Shown: positions 9,748 to 19,106, numbered from the stretch's first letter. The stretch is 53,116 bases of DNA from an uncultured Clostridia bacterium (GCA_947588825.1 CANPZU010000016.1:1-53116); one strand, 5' to 3'. Notes: generated by a model not told the origin, from the letters alone. Numbers and translations: made by a program.

Positions 9748-10935
9748 ATGGCAGGACTGAATTTGCAGACCCTTGCTTGTGAACTGTCAATGCTTAGTGT
9801 TTTCAGAGGAATACTTGACAAAAAACCGATGAAAGCGTTCCTCTGTTACCTAAGCTCAAGCGGCAGTGAGATAATGACAAGGGCAAGTCTTTACGGGGAA
9901 TTTGTATACTCACTTTCGGAAAGCGACTGCAGCTTTTCAAAATTTCTTACGAATGCGGTATATGAGGATGAAAACAGGTATGTTGTAAGCGTCGCTCGAA
10001 AGCTGCCCGTCCCGGAGGCGCTTAAAGAAAACGTCGCGCTGGAGCTGAATCTCTTTTCAAGGCTCACAAGGCTCACTTATTGCGACCTTGTTCCAAATAG
10101 CGACGAAACGCTTCATTTTCCGAGATTTGAAAACACTCCGGTGGATTTTGAATGTGAGTACGGAAAAAGAATGCTTAACATCGGCAAATACGGATACGGC
10201 GTGTTTGCCGGCGCCAAAATGTTCAGAGTTTCGGGCGAGGAGATTTTGCCTGTCAGCTCGGCGGACGGGGTAACGCTGAGCGATTTTGTCGGCTACCGTG
10301 AGGAGAGGCAGAAGGTGTTTGACAACACGCGTGCCCTTGCAAACGGGTCTCCGTGTGCCAACGTACTTCTGTTCGGAGACGCGGGAACGGGTAAATCCTC
10401 CACGGTCAAAGCGTGCGCAAATTACTTTTATAATGAGGGAGTGCGCCTTATTGAGCTGCGCAAGGATCAGCTTTTTGCTTTGCCCTTCGTCATGGGCAAA
10501 ATAGCCGACAATCCGCTTAAATTCATAATTTTTATTGACGATCTGTCATTTAACAAAAACGACGACAGCTTCAGTATGCTGAAAGCGGCGCTCGAAGGCT
10601 CCGCTTCCGCCAAAGCGCCGAACGCGGTCATATACGCAACCAGCAACAGGCGTCACATAGTTAAGGAAAGCTTTTCGGACAGGACCGATTCCGACGACAT
10701 ACATCACAGCGACACGAAAGAAGAGCTTATGTCGCTGTCCGACCGTTTCGGACTTACCGTTTACTTTGCAAAGCCAAGTAAGGCGCTCTATTTGGAAATA
10801 GTTCACACTCTTGCCGCAAACAAAGGTATAAAGTTGAGCAAAGAGGAGCTTGATTCCAAGGCGGAAACCTTTGCTTTGGCCAAAGGGAGCCGCTCGCCGC
10901 GTGCGGCGGAACAGTTTATACTGAGCTTGCTTTGA
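9748..10935 (+). CDS. DUF815-like AAA ATPase inside the ilv operon
   Basis: The protein is 395 residues from the ATG at 9748 (AGCGAGG upstream); a GTG at 9727 overlapping ilvD is an alternative start. It has a Walker A GDAGTGKSS (about 210-218), a Walker B IIFIDDLSF (about 260-268) and a sensor-like TSNRRHI. These match the DUF815 group of P-loop ATPases. The N-terminal 180 residues are family-specific. Function of this group is not established. The gene is embedded between ilvD and ilvA with no promoter or terminator, so it is co-transcribed with the amino acid genes. Confidence 0.88.
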   Translation: MAGLNLQTLACELSMLSVFRGILDKKPMKAFLCYLSSSGSEIMTRASLYGEFVYSLSESDCSFSKFLTNAVYEDENRYVVSVARKLPVPEALKENVALELNLFSRLTRLTYCDLVPNSDETLHFPRFENTPVDFECEYGKRMLNIGKYGYGVFAGAKMFRVSGEEILPVSSADGVTLSDFVGYREERQKVFDNTRALANGSPCANVLLFGDAGTGKSSTVKACANYFYNEGVRLIELRKDQLFALPFVMGKIADNPLKFIIFIDDLSFNKNDDSFSMLKAALEGSASAKAPNAVIYATSNRRHIVKESFSDRTDSDDIHHSDTKEELMSLSDRFGLTVYFAKPSKALYLEIVHTLAANKGIKLSKEELDSKAETFALAKGSRSPRAAEQFILSLL

Positions 10936-10956
10936 TTGGAAGGTATCACATACTAA

Positions 10957-12162
10957 ATGGATAATAATACTTTGACTCTTGATAATGTGTATAAGGCAAG
11001 TTACGTGTTAAAAAACGTAATAAGAAAAACCGACGTACTTTACGCTCCAAAGCTCAAACCGGGTATCGAGCTTTATCTTAAAACCGAAAATCTTCAGATA
11101 ACGGGTTCCTTTAAGGTCAGGGGCGCATATTATAAAATGTCGCAGCTCAGCGATGCGGAGAGAGCGCGCGGAGTCGTAGCGTGTTCGGCGGGCAATCACG
11201 CGCAGGGAGTGGCTCTTGCCGCGCAGAAGAACAACATAAAGGCGGTCATCTGCCTTCCCGACGGCGCGCCGATTTCGAAGGTAGAGGCGACCAAGAGCTA
11301 CGGAGCCGAGATATGCCTTGTAAAGGGCGTTTATGACGACGCTTATGCAAAGGCGCTGAGCCTTCGGGATACTATGGGATACACATTTATTCATCCTTTT
11401 GACGATCCCGACGTGATAGCGGGGCAGGGAACCATAGCCCTTGAGCTTGCCGAGCAGGTGCAAGATATGGACGCTGTAATAGTACCGATAGGAGGCGGAG
11501 GACTTATTTCAGGTATCGCGTATACCATTAAGTCTCTGAACCCGGATATCAAGGTGTATGGCGTACAGGCTTCGGGAGCGCCCTCGATGCTCAATTCCAT
11601 ACAGGATTCGCGCATTGAGATGCTTGACGCGGTGTCGACAATAGCGGACGGCATTGCGGTCAAGAAGCCCGGGTCGATTACATACGATATATGCTCAAAG
11701 TATGTCGACGATATTGTCACAGTGACCGACGACGAAATATCGGCTGCAATACTCGCTCTTATAGAGCAGCACAAGCTGATTGCCGAAGGGGCGGGAGCAG
11801 TGGCGGTGGCAGCCGCCATGTTCGGCAAGGTCGATCTTGAAGGAAAAAAGACGGTTTGTCTGCTTTCGGGCGGCAATATAGACGTCACCATCCTTGCCCG
11901 CGTCATAACAAGAGGACTGCTTATGTCGGGCAGAAGCTGTCAGCTGAATTTGGAGCTTCTCGACAAGCCGGGTCAGCTTTTAAACGTTTCGCGCATTATT
12001 GCGGAACAGGGCGGAAATGTGACCGCCGTACATCACGAGCATACAAACGAAGGCTCGGACGTCACGGGATGCTACCTGAGGCTGACGCTTGAGACGCGCG
12101 ATTTTGAACATATAGAAGCAATAAAGAAAAATCTCACCGAATGCGGTGTAAAAATTTTATAA
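10957..12162 (+). CDS. ilvA: Threonine ammonia-lyase (threonine dehydratase)
   Basis: This PLP enzyme deaminates threonine to 2-oxobutyrate, the entry to isoleucine. The 401-residue protein has the PLP lysine Lys53 in TGSFKVRGA, the phosphate-binding glycine loop IGGGGLISG, and one C-terminal ACT-type regulatory domain (about 325-401; LELLDKPGQLLNVSRII). This is the single-ACT length rather than the long two-domain E. coli IlvA. Position in the operon supports a biosynthetic role. The ribosome site is GGAAGG. Confidence 0.94.
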   Translation: MDNNTLTLDNVYKASYVLKNVIRKTDVLYAPKLKPGIELYLKTENLQITGSFKVRGAYYKMSQLSDAERARGVVACSAGNHAQGVALAAQKNNIKAVICLPDGAPISKVEATKSYGAEICLVKGVYDDAYAKALSLRDTMGYTFIHPFDDPDVIAGQGTIALELAEQVQDMDAVIVPIGGGGLISGIAYTIKSLNPDIKVYGVQASGAPSMLNSIQDSRIEMLDAVSTIADGIAVKKPGSITYDICSKYVDDIVTVTDDEISAAILALIEQHKLIAEGAGAVAVAAAMFGKVDLEGKKTVCLLSGGNIDVTILARVITRGLLMSGRSCQLNLELLDKPGQLLNVSRIIAEQGGNVTAVHHEHTNEGSDVTGCYLRLTLETRDFEHIEAIKKNLTECGVKIL

Positions 12163-12183
12163 CACTTTACGGGAGAACCTACA

Positions 12184-12570
12184 ATGACGGAAATTATAGA
12201 AAAGATAACAACACCCGACGCTCCCAAAGCGATCGGGCCATATTCTCAGGCTGCAAAGGTCAATAATATGTTGTTTACCTCAGGGCAGATAGCGCTTGAC
12301 CCGGTGAGCGGCCAAATGTGCGGCAGTGACATAAAAAGCCAAACCGAGCAGGTAATGAAAAACCTTTCAAACGTACTTAAGGCGGCGGGCGCCACATTTG
12401 ACAATGTTATAAAAACCACTTGTTTTCTTGCCGATATAGGTGATTTTGCCGTGTTTAATGAGGTATACGCAAGCTATATAAAATCATCCCCGGCAAGAAG
12501 CTGTGTCGCGGTAAAGGAGCTTCCAAAAGGCGCTCTTGTCGAGGTCGAGCTTATTGCACTTATTTTATAA
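12184..12570 (+). CDS. ridA: RidA-family enamine/imine deaminase
   Basis: The 128-residue RidA protein hydrolyses the reactive 2-aminoacrylate and 2-aminocrotonate released by PLP dehydratases such as IlvA. The family motifs are visible: KAIGPYSQA near the N-terminus, the catalytic arginine in PARSCVAVKELPKGALVE, and a C-terminal EVELIAL strand. It lies directly after ilvA with GGGAG upstream of its ATG, matching its role in clearing IlvA intermediates before they damage PLP enzymes. Confidence 0.95.
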   Translation: MTEIIEKITTPDAPKAIGPYSQAAKVNNMLFTSGQIALDPVSGQMCGSDIKSQTEQVMKNLSNVLKAAGATFDNVIKTTCFLADIGDFAVFNEVYASYIKSSPARSCVAVKELPKGALVEVELIALIL

Positions 12571-12590
12571 AGATTGAAAACGTCATAAAA

Positions 12591-12635
12591 GCGCTTTTGC
12601 ATCCGCCGCGTTTTTAAACGGGCGGGCAAAGGCGC
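12591..12635 (+). promoter_or_regulatory. Strong intercistronic hairpin between ridA and leuA
   Basis: GCGCTTTTGC (12591-12600) pairs with GCAAAGGCGC (12626-12635) with inner CCGCC/GGCGG and CGTTT/AAACG pairing. No U run follows, so it is unlikely to terminate transcription. It probably affects mRNA stability or processing between the ilv and leu halves. Confidence 0.5.
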
Positions 12636-12706
12636 GCGGCAAAGTTGTATAACCGGCGCCGTATCTTCAATTACCGGCCTTTCGGCTTCATATCCCAAAG
12701 AAAGGA

Positions 12707-12725
12707 GCCTTTGCCTTGCAAAGGC
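12707..12725 (+). promoter_or_regulatory. Hairpin at the leuA ribosome-binding site
   Basis: GCCTTTGC (12707-12714) and GCAAAGGC (12718-12725) form a perfect 8-bp stem with a 3-base loop. The right arm contains the purine-rich AAGGCGG that precedes the leuA ATG, while a second purine run AAAGGAG (12701-12707) lies just before the left arm. The stem could hide one site or bring the other close to the start. Confidence 0.5.
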
Positions 12726-12737
12726 GGAATGATAAAT

Positions 12738-14399
12738 ATGATAAACGCATCAAAATACACGCGGCAGTTTTATCCCGTTAAAAATCCCACGAGAAAATGG
12801 GTGAATAAAACATACATAGAAAAAGCGCCGACATGGTGTTCGGTTGACCTGAGAGACGGCAACCAGTCGCTTATAATACCCATGAGTCTTGAGGAAAAGC
12901 TTGATTTTTTCAATCTGCTTGTTAAAATAGGCTTTAAGGAGATAGAGGTGGGATTTCCCGCGGCTTCCGAAACCGAGTACACCTTTTTAAGAACACTTAT
13001 CGACAAAAACATGATTCCCGATGACGTCACGGTTCAGGTGCTTACTCAAAGCCGAGAACACATCATAAGAAAGACCTTTGACGCGCTCAAGGGCTGCAAA
13101 AGGGCAATAGTGCACCTTTACAATTCCACATCAGTCGCTCAACGCGAGCAGGTGTTCAAAAAGTCAAAGGAAGAGATTTTGAAAATAGCTACCGACGGAG
13201 CGGAGCTGTTTCAAAGGATTGCTCAGGAGACGGGGACAAATTACAGATATGAGTATTCTCCCGAGTCCTTTACGGGAACAGAGCCGGAATTTGCGCTTGA
13301 AGTTTGCAATGCGGTTCTTGATATTTGGAAGCCGACGCCTGATCGCAAGGTCGTAATAAATCTGCCCGTTACCGTGGAGCTTTCTTCGCCGCACGTTTAC
13401 GCCGATCAGATAGAGTATATGTGTGACAATCTTAAATACCGCGACTTTATTGAGGTATCGCTTCACCCGCACAATGACAGAGGCTGCGCGGTCGCCGATT
13501 CCGAGCTTGGGCTTCTTGCGGGAGCAGACAGAATCGAAGGTACCATTTTCGGCAACGGCGAACGCACGGGAAATGTGGATATCGTGACTCTTGCACTCAA
13601 TATGTACTCACAGGGAATCGAGCCGGGTCTTGACTTCACCGACATGCCGTCGATCGCGGAACTTTACGAGAGGGTCACGAGGATGCAGGTGTACGACCGT
13701 CAGCCGTACGCCGGCAAGCTGGTTTTTGCCGCTTTCTCGGGCTCGCATCAGGATGCTATCGCAAAGGGCATGAAATGGCGCGAGGAAAAGGGAGTGGACA
13801 CATGGAACGTCCCCTATCTTCCGATCGACCCGAGCGACGTTGGCAGGATTTACGAGACCGACGTTATAAGGATAAACTCACAGTCGGGCAAGGGAGGTAT
13901 CGGCTATCTTCTTGAGCATAATTTCGGATATGTGCTTCCCGCAAAGATGCGCGAGGAGGTGGGATATCTTGTAAAGGGCGTTTCCGACCACGCGCATAAG
14001 GAACTCTCGCCTGACGAAGTGCTTGAAGTCTTTTATAGCAACTTTGTCAACATAAACGACACAATCAAGCTCATTGACTATCACTTTGTGCGTACTCCCG
14101 AGATACACGTCACCCTCAAACTTGAAACACAGGGAAAGACAATAGAAATAAAGGCAAAGGGAAACGGCAGACTTGATGCGGTAAGCAACGCCATAAAGAG
14201 CGTAACGGGAATGGAGTTTTCCGATCTCACTTACGAGGAACACGCCCTGACAAAGGGTTCATCCTCCCGGGCGGTCACATATGTGAGCATAACGCTTGCA
14301 GACGGAAAGAAGGTTTGGGGAGCGGGAGTAAACGACGATATAATCGCCTCCTCGATCAGCGCACTTTTCTCGGCAATAAACCGCGGATTAAAAAAATAA
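12738..14399 (+). CDS. leuA: 2-isopropylmalate synthase, long (yeast-type) form
   Basis: LeuA condenses acetyl-CoA with 2-oxoisovalerate, the first committed step to leucine. The 553-residue protein has the N-terminal TIM barrel with the metal/substrate motif SVDLRDGNQ (about 36-43), the HPHNDRG motif, and a C-terminal LeuA dimer regulatory domain (from about 430) that normally binds leucine. The N-terminal wording (ending YPVKNPTRKW) resembles the long class found in yeast and actinobacteria rather than the E. coli class. ATG at 12738 is preferred for spacing from AAGGCGG; ATG at 12729 is an alternative. Confidence 0.94.
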   Translation: MINASKYTRQFYPVKNPTRKWVNKTYIEKAPTWCSVDLRDGNQSLIIPMSLEEKLDFFNLLVKIGFKEIEVGFPAASETEYTFLRTLIDKNMIPDDVTVQVLTQSREHIIRKTFDALKGCKRAIVHLYNSTSVAQREQVFKKSKEEILKIATDGAELFQRIAQETGTNYRYEYSPESFTGTEPEFALEVCNAVLDIWKPTPDRKVVINLPVTVELSSPHVYADQIEYMCDNLKYRDFIEVSLHPHNDRGCAVADSELGLLAGADRIEGTIFGNGERTGNVDIVTLALNMYSQGIEPGLDFTDMPSIAELYERVTRMQVYDRQPYAGKLVFAAFSGSHQDAIAKGMKWREEKGVDTWNVPYLPIDPSDVGRIYETDVIRINSQSGKGGIGYLLEHNFGYVLPAKMREEVGYLVKGVSDHAHKELSPDEVLEVFYSNFVNINDTIKLIDYHFVRTPEIHVTLKLETQGKTIEIKAKGNGRLDAVSNAIKSVTGMEFSDLTYEEHALTKGSSSRAVTYVSITLADGKKVWGAGVNDDIIASSISALFSAINRGLKK

Positions 14400-14421
14400 A
14401 CACATGTAAAGGAGAAAACAG

Positions 14422-15690
14422 ATGGTGGGAATGACAATGACGCAAAAAATACTCGCCGCCCATGCCGGTCTCGAGCGTGTAGAGGCGGGACAGCTTATAA
14501 ACGCAAGGCTTGATATAGTTTTGGGAAACGACATAACCACACCGGTTGCGGTAAACGAGTTCAAAAAGGCGGGCTTTAACAGCGTGTTCGATAAGGACCG
14601 TATAGCGGTAGTACTCGATCACTTTGTGCCCAATAAGGACATAAAAGCCGCCGAACAGTCCAAACAGTGCCGCGAATTTGCCTGCGAGCACTGTATAAGC
14701 CACTTTTACGATGTGGGCAAAATGGGAATCGAACACGCGCTTTTGCCCGAGCAGGGTATCGTTACCGCCGGAGACTGTGTGATCGGGGCGGACAGCCACA
14801 CATGTACGTACGGAGCTCTCGGCGCTTTCTCAACCGGAGTCGGCAGCACGGACATGGCGGCGGGCATGGCTACCGGAATAGCGTGGTTCAAAGTTCCGAA
14901 TGCAATAAAAATATCTCTTAAAGGAAAGCTCGCCCCGTGCTGCAGCGGCAAGGACGTCATACTTACCCTTATCGGAATGATAGGAGTTGACGGCGCGCTC
15001 TACAAAAGTCTGGAATTTGTCGGAGAGGGAGTCGCCTCTCTTTCAATGGACGACCGGCTTTGCATATGCAACATGGCGATAGAGGCGGGCGCAAAAAACG
15101 GGATTTTCCCTGTGGATAAGGTGACGCTTGATTATCTCAACGGCAGGGCAAAGAGAGAGCCGGTCATATACGAGGCCGATCCCGACGCCGAGTATGAAAG
15201 AAACATAGAAATCGACCTTTCGAGCATATATCCCACGGTAAGCTGTCCGCATCTTCCCGAAAACACACGTCCTGCAAGCGAGCTTGGAAATATCAAGATT
15301 GATCAGGCGGTCATAGGAAGCTGCACTAACGGAAGAATGGAGGATATGGAGATTGCCTACCGTATTCTGAAGGGCAAAAAGATAGCAAACGGCGTGCGCT
15401 GCATAATAATTCCTGCCACTATGCAGATAATGAAGGAATGTATTGAAAGGGGATATGTGAGCGCGTTTATCGACGCCGGAGCGGTCGTCTCAACCCCGAC
15501 CTGCGGACCGTGCCTTGGAGGGTACATGGGCATTTTGGCCGAGGGTGAAAAATGCGTCGCCACGACCAACCGCAATTTTGTGGGAAGAATGGGGCATATA
15601 AAAAGCGAGGTATATCTTGCAAGCCCCGCCACAGCCGCAGCAAGCGCAATAACAGGCTATATCACCGATCCCAAGGAGGTATTATCATGA
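14422..15690 (+). CDS. leuC: 3-isopropylmalate dehydratase large subunit
   Basis: The 422-residue aconitase-family subunit carries the [4Fe-4S] cluster that isomerises 2- to 3-isopropylmalate. Cluster ligands are visible in GSCTNGR and in CGPCLGG. The length matches the short class shared with archaeal and clostridial enzymes. AAAGGAG precedes the start. The stop overlaps the leuD start as ATGA, consistent with a heterodimer made in equal amounts. Confidence 0.95.
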   Translation: MVGMTMTQKILAAHAGLERVEAGQLINARLDIVLGNDITTPVAVNEFKKAGFNSVFDKDRIAVVLDHFVPNKDIKAAEQSKQCREFACEHCISHFYDVGKMGIEHALLPEQGIVTAGDCVIGADSHTCTYGALGAFSTGVGSTDMAAGMATGIAWFKVPNAIKISLKGKLAPCCSGKDVILTLIGMIGVDGALYKSLEFVGEGVASLSMDDRLCICNMAIEAGAKNGIFPVDKVTLDYLNGRAKREPVIYEADPDAEYERNIEIDLSSIYPTVSCPHLPENTRPASELGNIKIDQAVIGSCTNGRMEDMEIAYRILKGKKIANGVRCIIIPATMQIMKECIERGYVSAFIDAGAVVSTPTCGPCLGGYMGILAEGEKCVATTNRNFVGRMGHIKSEVYLASPATAAASAITGYITDPKEVLS

Positions 15691-16175
15691 ATGCAAAAGG
15701 CAAGGTATTTAAATATCCCGACAATGTCGACACAGACGTGATCATTCCCGCACGTTATCTTAACACTTCGAACGCCAACGAGCTTGCGCTTCACTGCATG
15801 GAGGATATCGACGCGGACTTTGTAAAAAAGGTTCAGCCGGGCGACATAATGGTCGCGGGCTGGAATTTCGGCTGCGGATCCTCGCGTGAGCACGCTCCGC
15901 TTGTCATTAAAACCTGCCGCACAGGCTGTGTCATTGCCAAAAGCTTTGCAAGGATATTCTACCGCAATGCGATAAATATCGGACTTCCGATACTTGAATG
16001 TCCCGACGCTGCCGAGGAAATAAAAAACGGCGACGAGGTCAGCGTGAATTTTGACACGGGTCTGATAGTCGATATTACGAGCGGCAAGACCTACAACGCG
16101 CAGCCCTTCCCGCCCTTTATTCAAAATATCATAAAAAGCGGCGGCCTTCTTGCCTCGCTGAAAAAGGAGGTATGA
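15687..16175 (+). CDS. leuD: 3-isopropylmalate dehydratase small subunit
   Basis: The 162-residue swivel subunit completes the LeuCD active site. It has [12 protein letters not shown] and the substrate-recognition loop ARYLNTS near residue 25-31, of the short clostridial/archaeal class. The ATG at 15687 overlaps the leuC stop (ATGA) and has AGGAGG upstream. No frame disruption is seen. Confidence 0.95.
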   Translation: MNAKGKVFKYPDNVDTDVIIPARYLNTSNANELALHCMEDIDADFVKKVQPGDIMVAGWNFGCGSSREHAPLVIKTCRTGCVIAKSFARIFYRNAINIGLPILECPDAAEEIKNGDEVSVNFDTGLIVDITSGKTYNAQPFPPFIQNIIKSGGLLASLKKEV

Positions 16176-16177
16176 CA

Positions 16178-17248
16178 ATGAAAAAGAAAATAGCGGTTTT
16201 GCCGGGGGACGGTATAGGGCCGGAGATAATTGCTCAGGCAATAAAGGTGCTCGACACTGTCGCACGGCGTTATAATCACGAGTTTGAGTATACCTATGTC
16301 GATATCGGAGGATGCTCGATCGATAAATACAACCGTCCTATAACCGAAGAGGGTATGCAGATATGCAAGGAGTCGGACAGCGTGCTTCTCGGAGCGGTCG
16401 GCGGACCCAAATGGGACGACTGCCCGCCTGAGATACGACCCGAAAAGGCGCTTCTTGCGGTTAGAAAAGAGCTCGGCCTTTTTGCGAATCTGCGCCCGAC
16501 AAAGCTGTTTTTGCAGCTTGCAAGCTCCTCTCCCCTCAAATCCGAGATAGTGGGAGGCGGAATAGATCTTCTCATTGTCAGAGAATTGACCGGAGGCGTG
16601 TATTTTGGCGCTAAAAAGACGGAAAATGTCGACGGACAGCTTGTCGCAACAGACCTTATGCCATATTCGGAAAGCGAGATAGAGAGAATAGGCAGAGTTG
16701 CATTTGAAACCGCGATGAAGAGAAACAAAAAGCTCACTTCGGTGGATAAGGCGAACGTGCTTGAAACCTCAAGACTTTGGAGAAAGACCATGCACCGCTT
16801 GTCCTTGGAATATCCCGAGGTGGAGTATGGGGACGCATTGGTAGACAGCACGGCGATGCAGCTTATCAAAAATCCCTCCCAGTTTGACGTTATCGTTACC
16901 GAAAACATGTTCGGTGATATACTTTCGGACGAGGCTTCCATGCTTACCGGCTCTATAGGAATGATGCCCTCCGCGTCTCTCTCCCTTGGTACTTTGGGTA
17001 TGTACGAGCCCATTCACGGTTCCGCGCCAGACATTGCCGGGCTGGATATAGCCAACCCCTTGGGAACCATACTTTCGGCTGCAATGATGCTCCGTTATTC
17101 CTTTGACATGGCCGCCGAGGCGGATGCCGTCGAGGAAGCGGTTAACAGAGTGCTCGATCTCGGCTACCGTACCGGGGACATAATGCAGGATAACTGCAAA
17201 AAGGTCTCTTGCAGCCAAATGGGCGCGCTTGTGTCCCAAGCGCTTTGA
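16178..17248 (+). CDS. leuB: 3-isopropylmalate dehydrogenase
   Basis: LeuB oxidatively decarboxylates 3-isopropylmalate to 2-oxoisocaproate. The 356-residue protein starts with KIAVLPGDGIGPEI and keeps ELTGGVYFG and the EPIHGSAPDIAG cofactor-binding motif. ATG at 16178 stands 7 bases after AGGAGG; another ATG at 16172 would be too close to that site. This is the last gene of the operon. No branched-chain aminotransferase follows. Confidence 0.96.
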   Translation: MKKKIAVLPGDGIGPEIIAQAIKVLDTVARRYNHEFEYTYVDIGGCSIDKYNRPITEEGMQICKESDSVLLGAVGGPKWDDCPPEIRPEKALLAVRKELGLFANLRPTKLFLQLASSSPLKSEIVGGGIDLLIVRELTGGVYFGAKKTENVDGQLVATDLMPYSESEIERIGRVAFETAMKRNKKLTSVDKANVLETSRLWRKTMHRLSLEYPEVEYGDALVDSTAMQLIKNPSQFDVIVTENMFGDILSDEASMLTGSIGMMPSASLSLGTLGMYEPIHGSAPDIAGLDIANPLGTILSAAMMLRYSFDMAAEADAVEEAVNRVLDLGYRTGDIMQDNCKKVSCSQMGALVSQAL

Positions 17249-17283
17249 CAGCTTAAATTAATAATATAAACGTATAAAAACTG

Positions 17284-17323
17284 CTCCGCTTGACTCATTG
17301 ATAATTTCAAGAGTCAAGCGGAG
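17284..17323. terminator. Bidirectional terminator between leuB and the convergent membrane gene
   Basis: CTCCGCTTGACTC (17284-17296) and its exact complement (17311-17323) form a 13-bp stem. T-rich tails are present on both sides (ATTTGATTTT on plus, AGTTTTTA on minus), serving both convergent transcripts. Confidence 0.85.
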
Positions 17324-17336
17324 TATTTGATTTTGA

Positions 17337-18110
17337 TTACAGCTGTTTGTTTTTGACGTCAGCGGGTGCTTTGTCGCTGTTTTTTTTCTTTTTGACTTTT
17401 GCCTTGACCTGTGCGGACATTTCTCTGAGCGTTCCCAATGTTTTCTCGTCTTTGGGAAAGATAAAACGAAGAAGCAGTATCGCAATAGCGACGGTGACTA
17501 TTTTTTCCGGGGACAGGGGAATCCACAAAAATGCGAGGTATCCCAATCCTACAGCCATCATCCATTTTATATGAAATACGGTCCCTGCAATCGCCGCAAT
17601 ATACGCCCAGCCGTTTGTTATCATCCAGGCAATTCCAAAGCAGAGCAGAAGATGGGGATTGAAAAAGAAGCTCAGCACTTTTTTGATTTTTTCATTGAGT
17701 CCGTGTTTCTCGCGCTTTTTTATGCTCACAAGCTCTACAAGAGAATCGAGCATGTTTGCGTTGTCAACGTTTATTTCGGCATAGTTCTTGCCTTCAAAAA
17801 AATGTAAATCGTCGTAAGTCTGTTGCGCTTTTTCCGAGAAGGTTTCTCTGTGCATCTCAAACTCCCTTTTGTCAGCCTCGTCGAGGGTAATTTTAAATGA
17901 AAGATGATTTTCACATGCGCACACTGCGCACAGTTCGTTGCTTCCATTTTTAAACACATGTTCGTAAATCGGTACGGCGCTGTCATATCTTACGGATTTT
18001 ACTTTGCCGTACTTTCCCTCAAGAGCCGAGATGAGCTGCTTCCACAGCTTATGCAGTGTGGCGCCGAGAAGTATTGATATTTCTTTTGCGTACAGCAGTT
18101 TGTCGGTCAT
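17337..18110 (-). CDS. Hypothetical protein with C-terminal membrane segments
   Basis: This 257-residue protein has a soluble N-terminal 140 residues with Cys-x-Cys (CAVCACEN), then basic stretches flanking three hydrophobic segments (about 142-205), and a Lys-rich C-terminal tail. The family is not recognised with confidence; the N-terminal part has a faint resemblance to DUF3788-like proteins. GGAGAAAACACG before the ATG supports the start. It stands alone, convergent with the ilv-leu operon. Confidence 0.7.
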   Translation of the reverse strand: MTDKLLYAKEISILLGATLHKLWKQLISALEGKYGKVKSVRYDSAVPIYEHVFKNGSNELCAVCACENHLSFKITLDEADKREFEMHRETFSEKAQQTYDDLHFFEGKNYAEINVDNANMLDSLVELVSIKKREKHGLNEKIKKVLSFFFNPHLLLCFGIAWMITNGWAYIAAIAGTVFHIKWMMAVGLGYLAFLWIPLSPEKIVTVAIAILLLRFIFPKDEKTLGTLREMSAQVKAKVKKKKNSDKAPADVKNKQL

Positions 18111-18392
18111 CGTGTTTTCTCCGATTTTTGCACTTTAGTTATCCTGTTTTTTGTGAGCAAGGAAGATCCTTATGTATTTATCTTTTTGCCAAAAATCATC
18201 GGCCGATTCAGTCAAAAATAATTTTTGTCCTAATTTTATTTATATACTTAGTCAATTTAAAAACTGGCATATTGAGCGGAACAAATATTGCCTATATGCT
18301 CATTATAACACTTATTTCAACCTTTTTCAACATATTAAGTCGATGTTTTTAATAATGTTACACAATATTTTTTTATAATACATATTAACAAT
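18111..18392. other. AT-rich gap with no gene
   Basis: About 280 AT-rich bases upstream of the membrane gene. I see no supported reading frame, RNA or clear promoter; two short frames on the plus strand have no ribosome site. Confidence 0.5.
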
Positions 18393-18425
18393 AAAAAAAC
18401 AGGCGCCGTTTTTTTTTGACACCTG
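18393..18425 (-). terminator. Terminator of the superoxide dismutase gene
   Basis: On the minus strand CAGGTGTC pairs with GGCGCCTG (two G-U pairs) around an A-rich loop and is followed by seven Ts. Confidence 0.75.
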
Positions 18426-18444
18426 ATTTTCTTTTCTCGCATTT

Positions 18445-18942
18445 TCAGTTCATTGTTTTTTGAATGACTCCGCAGGCTATTTTTTCGCCGGAGTTTCCCG
18501 CGGGCTGCGACGTGAAATCGTCGAAGGAGGAGTGTATCACAACCGTTTTGCCTATTATTTCTTCGATAGTGAAGCGGTCGGTCAGAAAGACGGAAAAAGC
18601 GTTAGAGGCGGCGCCGAGAAGCGGAGGCAGGTCGCCCGCGTGATAAGGGTGCGAGCATCCGTAAGGATTATAGTGGCTTCCCGCATTTGCAAAATAGTCC
18701 TCTTCGTTTCCCGTGCAGCTATTTCCGTCATGTATGTGCAGAGCAAAAAAACGTCCTTCGCAAATTCCGGGCTCGTGCGGAAGTCCCAATACTCTAAACG
18801 CGCAGAGAGTGCCGTATGGGGTCGCAAAAAACTGCGCGTTTCCGTTTATGTTTTTGTAGCGTTCACTTCCTTTGATGAGAGAAAATGCCTGCGGATTTCC
18901 TCTGAGAATCGGTAAAAAAACAAAATCGTTGTTGGCTTTCAT
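18445..18942 (-). CDS. sodC: Cu/Zn superoxide dismutase family protein, no signal peptide
   Basis: The 165-residue protein has all the ligand signatures of the copper/zinc family: HIH for copper, GSHYNP for the bridging His, CSHPYHAGDLP for zinc, and VIHSSFDDF for the fourth copper ligand. Both disulfide cysteines appear to be kept (NSC and IACGVI). The loop between the two later zinc histidines is much shorter than in classical SodC. There is no signal peptide, whereas most bacterial SodC enzymes are exported. It lies next to an oxygen-reducing flavodiiron gene, consistent with oxidative-stress defence. The start lacks an obvious strong ribosome site. Confidence 0.88.
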   Translation of the reverse strand: MKANNDFVFLPILRGNPQAFSLIKGSERYKNINGNAQFFATPYGTLCAFRVLGLPHEPGICEGRFFALHIHDGNSCTGNEEDYFANAGSHYNPYGCSHPYHAGDLPPLLGAASNAFSVFLTDRFTIEEIIGKTVVIHSSFDDFTSQPAGNSGEKIACGVIQKTMN

Positions 18943-19043
18943 ATGTCGTTTGCGCTCAAATAATATGTATTCTTTTTTCTTTTTTCGGGCGCTCCTTTAT
19001 TACGATTATATGCGTATAACTCTTTTGCTGTGAAAGGGCGGAT

Positions 19044-19089
19044 AAAAAACAACGCTCGAACCCTTACAAAAGCGTAAAGGAAGCGAGCG
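19044..19089 (-). terminator. Terminator of the flavodiiron gene
   Basis: A long stem (CGCTCG...CGAGCG with inner CTTT-AC/GTAAAG-type pairing) lies at 19053-19089; the minus-strand tail TTGTTTTTTATC follows. Confidence 0.8.
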
Positions 19090-19106
19090 TGTTTATTTAT
19101 ACTGTT

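Noticed and set aside
12591..12635. Terminator between ridA and leuA
   Set aside because: The stem is strong but no U tract follows, and leuA has no promoter of its own that I can see.
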